From positions 186,001 to 250,000 of the forward strand of contig NZ_AP023175.1 in NCBI RefSeq assembly GCF_013426895.1: a DNA stretch of 64,000 bases, given 5' to 3'. Position 1 is the stretch's first letter, and every line of letters starts with the position of its first letter. The notes beneath the pieces were generated by a model that ran no database searches, was not told the DNA's origin, and saw nothing but the letters and a program-made list of their open reading frames with translations. Below are positions 34,336 to 43,300 of this stretch, one piece after another. Made by a program: the position numbers and the translations under genes. Origin of the DNA: Paraburkholderia largidicola. Its GTDB lineage: Bacteria; Pseudomonadota; Gammaproteobacteria; Burkholderiales; Burkholderiaceae.

Positions 34336-36563
34336 GCACCGCACCGGAAGACATCCTCGACGCCGCCGACAACGCGTCGCCGCGCCGCTCGCGTTTCGAT
34401 CGACTCGCGTCGCATCTGATCGACGGACGCATTCTCGGCAGCAAGCCCGTCACGATCCTGCTCGTGCTGTTCGCGCTGGCGGCGCTGTTCTTCGTGTTCA
34501 CGGTACCGCTCGCGTTCGGCGAGCAGCTCACGTTTGCGATCTGCTGCTTCGTCTGCGCGATGCTGTTTCGCCGCGCGCAAGGGCACTACGCGACGCTCGT
34601 GATGATCATGCTGTCGGTGATCGCGACGGGCCGCTATATGTACTGGCGTCTGACGGAGACGACATACTGGGAGCGCCCGCTCGATGCCGTATGGGGTTTG
34701 CTGCTGGTATCGGCGGAAGTGTATGCGGCGCTCGTGCTGATGCTCGGTTACTTCCAGACCGCATGGCCGCTCAGGCGCAAGCCGATGCCGCTGCCTTTGG
34801 ATCGCAGCGCCTGGCCGACCGTCGATATTTTCATTCCCACGTACAACGAGCCGCTGTCGGTGGTGAAGCCGACCATCTACGCGGCCATCGCGCTCGACTA
34901 TCCGAAGGACAAGCTGTCCATTCACGTGCTCGACGATGGCCGCCGCCCCGAGTTCAAGGCCTTCTGCGAAGAAGTGGGCGTCGCATGGACGATCCGCTCG
35001 CACAACCGCCACGCGAAGGCGGGCAACATCAACGAGGCGCTGAAGATCACCGACGGCGAATACTTCGCGATCTTCGACTGCGATCACATCCCAACACGTT
35101 CGTTTCTGCAGGTCGGCCTCGGCTGGTTCCTGCGCGACAAGAAACTGTCGATGCTGCAGACGCCGCACCATTTCTTCTCCGCCGATCCGTTCGAGAAAAA
35201 CCTCGGCACGTTCCGCAAGGTGCCGAACGAAGGCGAGCTGTTCTACGGTCTCGTGCAGGACGGCAACGACCTGTGGAACGCGACGTTCTTCTGCGGCTCG
35301 TGCGCGCTCTTGCGCCGCACGATGGTCGAGGAGATCGGCGGCATCGCCGTCGAGACCGTGACGGAAGACGCGCACACGGCGCTCAAGCTGCACCGCCGCG
35401 GCTATACGACCGCGTATCTGTCGATCCCGCAGGCAGCAGGGCTTGCAACGGAAAGCCTGGGCGGCCACATCGGCCAGCGTATCCGCTGGGCGCGCGGCAT
35501 GACGCAGATTTTCCGGATCGACAATCCGCTCACCGGGCGCGGCCTGTCGTTCGGCCAGCGGCTGTGCTATCTGAACGCGATGATGCACTTCTTCTACGGC
35601 ATCCCGCGTCTGGTGTTCCTTACGGCGCCGCTGTCGTTCCTGTTCTTCAACGCGCACATCATCCAGGCGGCGGCGGGCACGATCGCGATCTTCGCGCTGC
35701 CGCACATGTTCCACGCGAACATCACGAACTCGCGGATGCAGCAGAAGTTCCGCCATTCGTTCTGGTCCGAAGTGTATGAATCGGTGCTCGCGTCGTACAT
35801 CACGGCGCCGACGCTGCTCGCGCTGATCAACCCGAAGCTCGGCAAATTCAACGTGACGGCGAAAGGCGGGCGCATCGACGAGCAATACTTCGACTGGGGT
35901 ATTTCGCGTCCTTATCTGATTCTGCTGGCGCTGAACCTGCTCGGCTTCATCGCCGGCTGCGTGCATATCGCGCTCAACTCCAGTTCGCATAGCGAGGTGC
36001 AGACGACGGTGCTGAACCTCGCATGGACGGGCTACAACATGCTGATCCTCGGCGCGAGCGTCGCGGCGGCGCGCGAGCAACGACAGGTGCGCTCGACGCA
36101 TCGCGTGGCGATGCGCATTCCGGCGTCGCTGCGCTTCTCGACGGGCCGCACGCTGGTGTGCGAAACCGTCGATTACGCGGAAGGCGGCGTGGCGCTGCAA
36201 CTGCCTGCCGCCATTCAGGTGCCGCTGCACGAGAGCGTGGTGGTCTCGCTGTTTCGCGGTCAGGAAGAGTTCGTGTTTCCCGCCGACGTCACGTACTCGG
36301 TGCCGGGCCGCGTCGGCCTGAAGTTCGCACCGATGACGCGCGAGCAGGAACTCGACTTCGTGCAGAGCACATTCGCGCGCGCCGACGCCTGGACCGGCTG
36401 GGCGGAAGGGCGCGAAGTCGACACGCCGCTCAGGAGCCTGTCGCATGTGATGCGCGTTGGGGTCGGCGGTATCGGCGGACTGTTCGAACATCTGTACGCC
36501 GACCTGCGCACATGGAGCGGTAGACGCAAGACCGCAGCAAACGACACGAAGAACGGAAAATAA
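34332..36563 (+). CDS. bcsA: Cellulose synthase catalytic subunit BcsA (UDP-forming), 743 aa
   Basis: An inner-membrane GT2 processive synthase making beta-1,4-glucan from UDP-glucose. N-terminal membrane helices precede the GT domain with VLDDGRR, FDCDHIPT (DxD), VTEDAHT (TED) and the processivity motif QRIRW; more helices follow. The C-terminus is a PilZ domain: RVAMRIP fits RxxxR and DYAEGG stands where DxSxxG is usual, with Ala for Ser. Cyclic-di-GMP activation is therefore expected, the Ser change being a mild deviation. Confidence 0.97.
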   Translation: MSTAPEDILDAADNASPRRSRFDRLASHLIDGRILGSKPVTILLVLFALAALFFVFTVPLAFGEQLTFAICCFVCAMLFRRAQGHYATLVMIMLSVIATGRYMYWRLTETTYWERPLDAVWGLLLVSAEVYAALVLMLGYFQTAWPLRRKPMPLPLDRSAWPTVDIFIPTYNEPLSVVKPTIYAAIALDYPKDKLSIHVLDDGRRPEFKAFCEEVGVAWTIRSHNRHAKAGNINEALKITDGEYFAIFDCDHIPTRSFLQVGLGWFLRDKKLSMLQTPHHFFSADPFEKNLGTFRKVPNEGELFYGLVQDGNDLWNATFFCGSCALLRRTMVEEIGGIAVETVTEDAHTALKLHRRGYTTAYLSIPQAAGLATESLGGHIGQRIRWARGMTQIFRIDNPLTGRGLSFGQRLCYLNAMMHFFYGIPRLVFLTAPLSFLFFNAHIIQAAAGTIAIFALPHMFHANITNSRMQQKFRHSFWSEVYESVLASYITAPTLLALINPKLGKFNVTAKGGRIDEQYFDWGISRPYLILLALNLLGFIAGCVHIALNSSSHSEVQTTVLNLAWTGYNMLILGASVAAAREQRQVRSTHRVAMRIPASLRFSTGRTLVCETVDYAEGGVALQLPAAIQVPLHESVVVSLFRGQEEFVFPADVTYSVPGRVGLKFAPMTREQELDFVQSTFARADAWTGWAEGREVDTPLRSLSHVMRVGVGGIGGLFEHLYADLRTWSGRRKTAANDTKNGK

Positions 36564-36566
36564 AGT

Positions 36567-39125
36567 ATGGGGATCTTGCGAAACGACGCCGCTCGTTCAG
36601 CGACGAAGAGGGCGGGCTTGCGTCGGGCCGTGCGCTCGCTGGCGCGCAACGGTTTGCGCTTGCGCGCGACACTTGCCGCGTTGCTGTTTGCGATGACGCT
36701 GCCGACCGTGCAGGCCGCATCCGATGCCGCGCCTTCCACGTCGCCTGGTGCGATTCCCGCCACGCGCGCCGAACTCGCGGCGAAGCCGGGCACGACGCCC
36801 GCCACGACGCCGCTCGTGCCGTCCGCGCCCGCCAGCAACGGCTTGCCGCCGCTGCCGTCCGCGAAACCCGTCGATCCACGCGCGGGGCTGCAGCCCGCGT
36901 TCGCCGAGCCGGCGCCGCAACCGTTCGCCGTCGTGCGCGGCGGCCGCGACACGATGCCGACCACGGCCGACAACGGCACGGCCGTGTCGGGCGGACGCCG
37001 TCAGACCTTCACGTTCACGCAACTGGGCGCGCTCGATCCGCTGCAACTGCGCGGTGTCGACGGCCAGAACGGCGTGCCGTTCTCGGTGCGCGCCGATGAA
37101 GTCGTGACGGGCGCGAATCTGCATCTGATCTATAGCTACTCGCCGTCGCTGCTGTCGAATCTGTCGCATCTGAAAGTGCTCGTGAACGGCGAAGTTGCGG
37201 CGACGCTGCCACTGCCGCGCGAGCAGGCGGGCACGCTGCTCGCGCGCGATATCCCGCTCGAACCGCGTCTGATCACCGAGTTCAATCACCTGAACGTCCA
37301 GTTGATCGGCCATTACACGCAGGGTTGCGAAGACCCGGCGAGCAGCGCGCTATGGGCGACCGTCAGCAACGCGAGCACGCTCGACCTGACGTTCGCGTCG
37401 CTGGCGGCCAAGCCCGATCTCGGCGCGCTGCCGCTGCCGTTCTTCGACCGGCGCGACATCCGCCGCCTCGAATTGCCGTTCGTGTTCGCCGCCCGGCCGT
37501 CGCCGCAGGCGCTCGAAGCGGCGGGCGCGGTCGCGTCGTGGTTCGGCTCGCTGGCCGGCTACCGCGGCGCGCTGTTTCCCGCGCAACTCGACAACGCGCC
37601 GCTGTCGGGCAACGCGGTCGTATTCGCGACCAACGACGAGCGGCCCGCGGGCGTCACGCTGCCCACCATCAACGGCCCGATGCTCGCGGTCGTCGATCGC
37701 GAAGCGCCCGCGCATGGCAAGCTGCTGCTCGTGCTGGGCCGCGACGCGCGCGAGCTGAAGATCGCGGCGAACGCGCTGTCGCTGGGCGAGGCGGCGTTGT
37801 CGGGCACCGTGCAGACCATCACGCACGTCGACGCGCCGCGCGCGCGTCAGCCGTACGACGCACCGGGCTGGCTGCCGACCGACCGCCCCGTGCGCTTCGG
37901 CGAACTGACCGTGCCGAAGGATCTGTCCGTGCGCGGCTATAACGGGGATGTGGTGCGCGTGGATCTGCGCGTCGCGCCCGACCTGTTCACGTGGCGCACG
38001 AAGGGCGTGCCCATCGACCTGCGCTACCGTTTCACGGTGCGCCCCGCGCCGGACCGTTCGACGCTCAACATCAGCGTCAACAACAACTTCGTGCAGGCGT
38101 TGCGCATTCCCGCGCAGTCGTCGTCGATGCTCGATCTCGGCCGCTATCTGAACCGGATGCTGCCGGATCACACGGCGCCCGCGTCGAAAGAGATCTACAT
38201 TCCGCCGCATCTGCTCGCGTCGCAGGCGCAGCTGCGCTTCCACTTCTATTACGACATGCCGAAGACGGGCGAATGCCAGGGGCAGGTGCTCGACAACGTG
38301 CGCGGCGAGATCGATCCCGATTCGACCATCGATCTGTCATCGTTCCCGCACTACATGGCGCTGCCCGATCTGGCCGCGTTCGCGAACAGCGGCTGGCCGT
38401 TCACGAAGCTCGCCGATCTGTCGCAGACGGCCGTGATTCTGCCCGTGAACGCGAACCCGAGCGACTACAGCCTGTATCTGACGGTGATGGGCCGTATGGG
38501 CGCGTCGACGGCGTATCCCGTCACGGCCGTGACCGTCGCGACAGCCGCCGACGTGCAGCGTCTCGCCGACAAGGATCTGCTCCTGATCGGCGCGCCCGGC
38601 CAGCAACCGTTGCTGACGACATGGGAAAAGGACATGCCGTTCTCCGCCGCCGACGACTCGCGCCGCATGCAGTTCTCGAACGTGTCGTTCCGCATCGCCA
38701 ACTGGTGGCACGGCGATCGCGGCGGCGTGCGCACGGCGGGGCGCGCGGACCTGTCGCTGGTGAATGCGTCGGGCGACGCGATCATTACCGGCTTCCAGTC
38801 GCCGCTCGAAAAAGGCCGCAGCGTGGTCGCGCTGATCTCGGCGCCCGGTCAGTCGGACACCGATCTGACCAACGCGCTGCTCGACGCCGATCTCGTCCAG
38901 TCGATCCAGGGCGGGTTGACGGTGGTGCGCGGCAGAACGCTCGAAGTGGTCTCGAATGGCGACGTGTACTACGTCGGCCACCTGTCGCCTGTCGAATACA
39001 TGCGCTGGGCGTTGTCCGTGCATCCGCTGCTGTTGCTGCTCGCGGGGCTGATCGCGGCGCTGATCATCGCGGCTGTGTTCTACCGGCTGTTGCGCGCCGT
39101 CGCCGCGCGCAGGCTGAAGGACTGA
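36567..39125 (+). CDS. bcsB: Cellulose synthase periplasmic subunit BcsB, 852 aa
   Basis: Partner of BcsA that guides the glucan across the periplasm and is anchored by one C-terminal helix (HPLLLLLAGLIAALIIAAVFYRLL). A long basic N-terminal leader with signal sequence ends near VQA-AS, followed by an Ala/Pro-rich stretch and two carbohydrate-binding/flavodoxin-like modules (QTFTFTQLGALDPLQLRGVDGQNGV marks the first). It starts 4 bp after bcsA and is followed directly by bcsZ. Confidence 0.94.
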   Translation: MGILRNDAARSATKRAGLRRAVRSLARNGLRLRATLAALLFAMTLPTVQAASDAAPSTSPGAIPATRAELAAKPGTTPATTPLVPSAPASNGLPPLPSAKPVDPRAGLQPAFAEPAPQPFAVVRGGRDTMPTTADNGTAVSGGRRQTFTFTQLGALDPLQLRGVDGQNGVPFSVRADEVVTGANLHLIYSYSPSLLSNLSHLKVLVNGEVAATLPLPREQAGTLLARDIPLEPRLITEFNHLNVQLIGHYTQGCEDPASSALWATVSNASTLDLTFASLAAKPDLGALPLPFFDRRDIRRLELPFVFAARPSPQALEAAGAVASWFGSLAGYRGALFPAQLDNAPLSGNAVVFATNDERPAGVTLPTINGPMLAVVDREAPAHGKLLLVLGRDARELKIAANALSLGEAALSGTVQTITHVDAPRARQPYDAPGWLPTDRPVRFGELTVPKDLSVRGYNGDVVRVDLRVAPDLFTWRTKGVPIDLRYRFTVRPAPDRSTLNISVNNNFVQALRIPAQSSSMLDLGRYLNRMLPDHTAPASKEIYIPPHLLASQAQLRFHFYYDMPKTGECQGQVLDNVRGEIDPDSTIDLSSFPHYMALPDLAAFANSGWPFTKLADLSQTAVILPVNANPSDYSLYLTVMGRMGASTAYPVTAVTVATAADVQRLADKDLLLIGAPGQQPLLTTWEKDMPFSAADDSRRMQFSNVSFRIANWWHGDRGGVRTAGRADLSLVNASGDAIITGFQSPLEKGRSVVALISAPGQSDTDLTNALLDADLVQSIQGGLTVVRGRTLEVVSNGDVYYVGHLSPVEYMRWALSVHPLLLLLAGLIAALIIAAVFYRLLRAVAARRLKD

Positions 39126-39126
39126 C

Positions 39127-40335
39127 ATGCGGGCATCGTTTCTCTCACGCCCGTTGCACGCCGCGCTCGCGTGCGCGGGTGTCATGGTCGGCATGACGGG
39201 CCACGCGCACGCTGCAACGTGTGATGACTGGTCCGCGTATCGCGCGTTCGTGTCGCGCTTCGTGCAACAGGACGGACGCGTCGTCGATTTTTCGACGCCC
39301 ACGCAGCAGACCACGTCGGAAGGGCAGTCGTATGGCCTGTTCTTCGCGCTCGTCGCGAACGACCGCGCGACCTTCGAGCGCCTGTTGCGCTGGACGCGCG
39401 CGAACCTGTCGGCGGGACGTTTCGACGGCGACGACGTGAAGCTGCCTTCCTGGCAGTGGGGTAAGAAGCCGGATGGCTCGTACGGCGTGATCGACCCGAA
39501 CTCGGCGGCGGACTCGGACCTGTGGATCGCCTACGACCTGTTCGAGGCAGGGCGTCTGTGGCATGAGCCGGCGTACACGAAGCTCGCGTATGCGCTCGTC
39601 ACGCAGATCGAGAAGCAGGAAGTCGCCGATCTGCGCGGCCTCGGTCCAATGCTGCTGCCCGGTCCGCAAGGCTTCCGCAACGGCAATACGACGCGCCTGA
39701 ACCCCAGCTACCTGCCGTTGCCGTTGCTGCGCGCGCTTGCTGCGCAGTCGCCGAACGGTCCGTGGGCGCGCGTCGCAGACAATGCGTTCAAGCTCGTCAA
39801 GACGACTTCGCCGCTCGGCTTTGCGCCGGACTGGGCCGCTTATCGTGATGGCCAGTTCATCGTCGATCCGCAAAAGGGCGACTTAGGCAGCTACGATGCG
39901 ATTCGCGTTTATCTGTGGGCAGGGCTGACTGCGTCCGCCGATCCGCTCGCCAAGCCGTGGCTCGCCGCGTTGCACGGCATGCGCGACCGGATCGCGCAGA
40001 CGGGCGTGCCGCCCGAGAAAGTTGTGACGACCACGGGCAACGCGACGGGCGAAGGCCCGATTGGTTTCTGGGGCGCGCTGCTGCCGTATTTCCGCGCGCT
40101 CGGCGACACACGCGCAGCGGGCCTTGCGCAAACGCATCTGGCCTCGCTCGCCACGCCTGCGCCCGCACCCGCGCCAGGCGCTGGCCAGACCACGCAAAAC
40201 CAGCCTGTCTATTACGACGAGGTGCTGATGCTCTTCGGTACAGGGTCCGCAGACGGCCGCTACCGCTTCGATGAAAACGGCCGTCTCGTGCCGCGCTGGG
40301 AGAATACATGCCAATCCGCCAACGCGCGCTCGTAA
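39127..40335 (+). CDS. bcsZ: Periplasmic endo-1,4-beta-glucanase BcsZ (GH8), 402 aa
   Basis: GH8 cellulase of the cellulose operon, needed for normal polymer output. A signal peptide ends near AHA-AT. The catalytic acid lies in the motif TTSEGQSYGLFFALVANDR; the DPNSAADSDLWIAYDL and NPSYLPLPLLRAL segments are characteristic, and GEGPIGFWGALLPY follows. The length exceeds E. coli BcsZ slightly because of a Pro/Ala loop near residue 345. The 3' end overlaps bcsC by 28 bp. Confidence 0.95.
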   Translation: MRASFLSRPLHAALACAGVMVGMTGHAHAATCDDWSAYRAFVSRFVQQDGRVVDFSTPTQQTTSEGQSYGLFFALVANDRATFERLLRWTRANLSAGRFDGDDVKLPSWQWGKKPDGSYGVIDPNSAADSDLWIAYDLFEAGRLWHEPAYTKLAYALVTQIEKQEVADLRGLGPMLLPGPQGFRNGNTTRLNPSYLPLPLLRALAAQSPNGPWARVADNAFKLVKTTSPLGFAPDWAAYRDGQFIVDPQKGDLGSYDAIRVYLWAGLTASADPLAKPWLAALHGMRDRIAQTGVPPEKVVTTTGNATGEGPIGFWGALLPYFRALGDTRAAGLAQTHLASLATPAPAPAPGAGQTTQNQPVYYDEVLMLFGTGSADGRYRFDENGRLVPRWENTCQSANARS

Positions 40336-43300
40336 TCGGCGTCGCACTCACGCTCGGCGCGGGCGCGGCGGCGTCGGCATTCGCGCAGGCGCAGCCGCAG
40401 CCGAACGACCCGATGAACGTCCTGATCGATCAGGGCAAGTACTGGCAGTCGCACAAGCGCGGCGATCTCGCCGAGCAGGCGTGGCTGAAGGTCTTGCGCA
40501 TCGACCCGAAGCAGCCCGACGCGCTGTACGGCATGGGTATCGTGATGTCCGACCGCAAGGACGGCGCGGGCGCGCAGCAGTATCTCGCGCGCTTGCGTCA
40601 GGCCGCGCCGAACTATCCGAACATCGACGAACTCGCGCGGCGTCTCGGTCAGTCGAGTCCCACGGACCAGGCCGTCAACGACGCGCGGCGTCTCGCGCAG
40701 GCCGGGCAGCAGGCGTCGGCGGCACAGGCGTACCGGCAGGCGCTCGGCCCGAAGCCCACCAACCCGCAGCTCGCGCTCGAGTACTACCAGACGCTCGGTT
40801 CGTCGCCGCAAGGCTGGGAAGAGGCGCGTCGCGGGCTGGAGCAACTGGCGCGCGAGCATCCCGACGATCCGCGCTTCACGCTCGCCTATGCGCAGCATCT
40901 GACGTATCGCGAAGCGAACCGGCGCGAGGGCATCGAGCAGCTTGCGCAGTTATCGAAGGATTCCGTCGTCGGCGCGCAGGCGAAGGCGGCCTGGCGTCAG
41001 GCGCTGTTGTGGCTCGGCGTGCGTGCATCCGATGCGCCGCTGTTTCAGGCGTATCTGTCCGCCGTCCCCGACGATGCCGCCGTCAAGGCACGCGCCGACT
41101 CGATTGCCGAGCAGGACCGGCACGCAAGTGAGCGCGCGCAGCAGAATGCTGGCGCCGACGCGCGTGGCCGTACCATCGCCGACGGCTTTGCAGCGCTCGA
41201 TCGCGGCGACCTCGTGACGGCGAAGGCACGTTTTACGTCGGTGCTCGCCAGCGCGCCGAACGATGGCGACGCGCTCGGCGGCATGGGCGTCGCGTTACTG
41301 AAGCAGGAACAGTTTGCGCAGGCGCGCGATTATCTGCTGCGCGCGTCGCAGCAAGGCGGCGCGGCGCGCTGGCGCGAGGCGCTCAACAGCGCGACCTACT
41401 GGATGTACACCAGCGAAGGTCTCGGCGAGCAGAGCAACGGCAATCTCACGCAAGCGAAGGCGTCCTTCGAGAAAGCGATTGCCGTGAGTCCCGGCGACGT
41501 CACCGCGCAAACCGCGCTCGGCGATCTGCTGATGCAAAGCGGCGACCCACGCGGCGCGGAGGCGGCGTTCCGCATGGCGTTGCGCCGCCAGGCCGACAAT
41601 CCCGATGCGATACGCGGCCTCGTCGGCGCGCTTGCTGCGCAGGGACGCGGCGACGAAGCGCTCAGCTTCGCGAACCAGTTGACGGACGAGCAGCGCAAGA
41701 AAGTGGGCGGCGCGGACCGTCTGCGCGGCGAGGCGCAGGCGGCGCAGGCGCGTGCCGCCGAAGCGCGCGGCGACCTTGGCACTGCGCGCAGCCTGTTCGA
41801 AGACGCGCTGCTGAGCAATCCCGACGATCCGTGGCTGCGGCTCGACCTCGCGCGCATCTACGCGAAGCAGGGCGCGTATGCGAATGCGAAGAGCATCATG
41901 GATGGGCTGATCGCGCTGCATCCGGATATGCCCGATGCGTTCTATGCAAGCGCGCTGCTGGCGGCGGACATGCAGGACTGGCGTTATGGTTTGTCGCAAC
42001 TCGAACGCATTCCGCTCAACAAACGCACGGACGCAATGGCGGTGCTGCAGCATCGGCTGTGGGTTCATCAGCAGTGCGACGAAGCCGTGGCGCTCGCGAA
42101 GAGCGGGCGCGTCGCGCAGGCGCGCGGATTGCTGCAGAACGCGGAACCCATTGCGGGCACGAATGCCGAGTTGATCGGCGCGATCGCGTCGGCCTATGTG
42201 AACACGGGCGACACACCGCGCGCGCTGATGATGGTGCGCAGCGCCGTCGCGCGCGCGCCAAACGATCCGGGGCTGCTGCTCACCGACGCGGGCATTCTGT
42301 TGAACGCGGGCCAGGACATCGAACTGGGCGAGGTGATGCGGCGGCTCGCATCGATGCAGTTGACGGGCCAGCAACGCAGCGACTTCGAGAAGATTAACGT
42401 GGCGATCGTCGTGCGCCGCACGGATGCGCTGCGTCAGTCGAACGACCTGGCGAGCGCGTACGACGTGCTGTCGCCGTGGCTCGCGGCGCGGCCGAACGAT
42501 CCCGACATTCTCGCAGCGCTCGCGCGTCTGTACACCGCGAACAACGACAACGCGAATGCGCTCGCGACGTATCGCCTCGCGCTCGTGCAGAATCCGACCG
42601 ACATGGGTCTGCTGCTCAACGCGGCGGGTGCGGCGACGCAGATCCGCAAGTTCGACTTCGCCGAATCGACGTTGAAGCAGGCGTTGCGCATCGCGCCGAA
42701 CAATCCGGATGCGCTTGCCGCGATGGGCCGCATGTATCGTGCGCAGGGCAGGAACAGCCTGGCCGCGCAGTATTTCCAGCGCTCGCTGATTGCGCAGAAC
42801 GCGCCGCTTGCGCGGCCCGGCGCGACGGCGGCGGGCGCCAACGGTCAACCCGTGCCGAGCGGCTGGGATGTGCCGTTGCGCCCGAGAGGGCCGATTCCGT
42901 TGCCTGGCACGAATCCTTTTGCGAACCGGGCGTCGGCGGATGCGTCGAACAGTGTGCCGTTCCCCGCGCAGAATACCGGTCTCACGACCCAACCGTCTTC
43001 GATGCCAGCCATGCCTGTCTATATTCCGCCGACGCAGCCGGTAACCGCGCCTTATGCGCCATACGTCGCGCCGCAGCCGGCTTCGCAGATCAATTCGCTC
43101 GAGACGCTTGCGCCGCAAGCTGCAGTGACGGGTAGCGAAACGCCGGACGCGGACGGCTACGGCCCCGATCAATACGGCTCGTCGCAGTCGGGCGGCGGCC
43201 TTGCGCCGGGCCAGGCGTATCCGGCGCAGGGTTACGCGCAACAGCCTTATCAGCAGCCGTATCAGCAGGGCTATCAGCAGGGCTATCAGCAGCAGGCGCC

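Noticed and set aside
34305..36491. 728-codon open frame antisense to bcsA
   Set aside because: Arg/His/Gln-rich composition without domains; it mirrors the GC-rich codon positions of bcsA, whose motifs are unequivocal.
41295..43241. 648-codon open frame antisense to bcsC
   Set aside because: Shadow of the TPR coding sequence; Arg-rich and without recognisable motifs.
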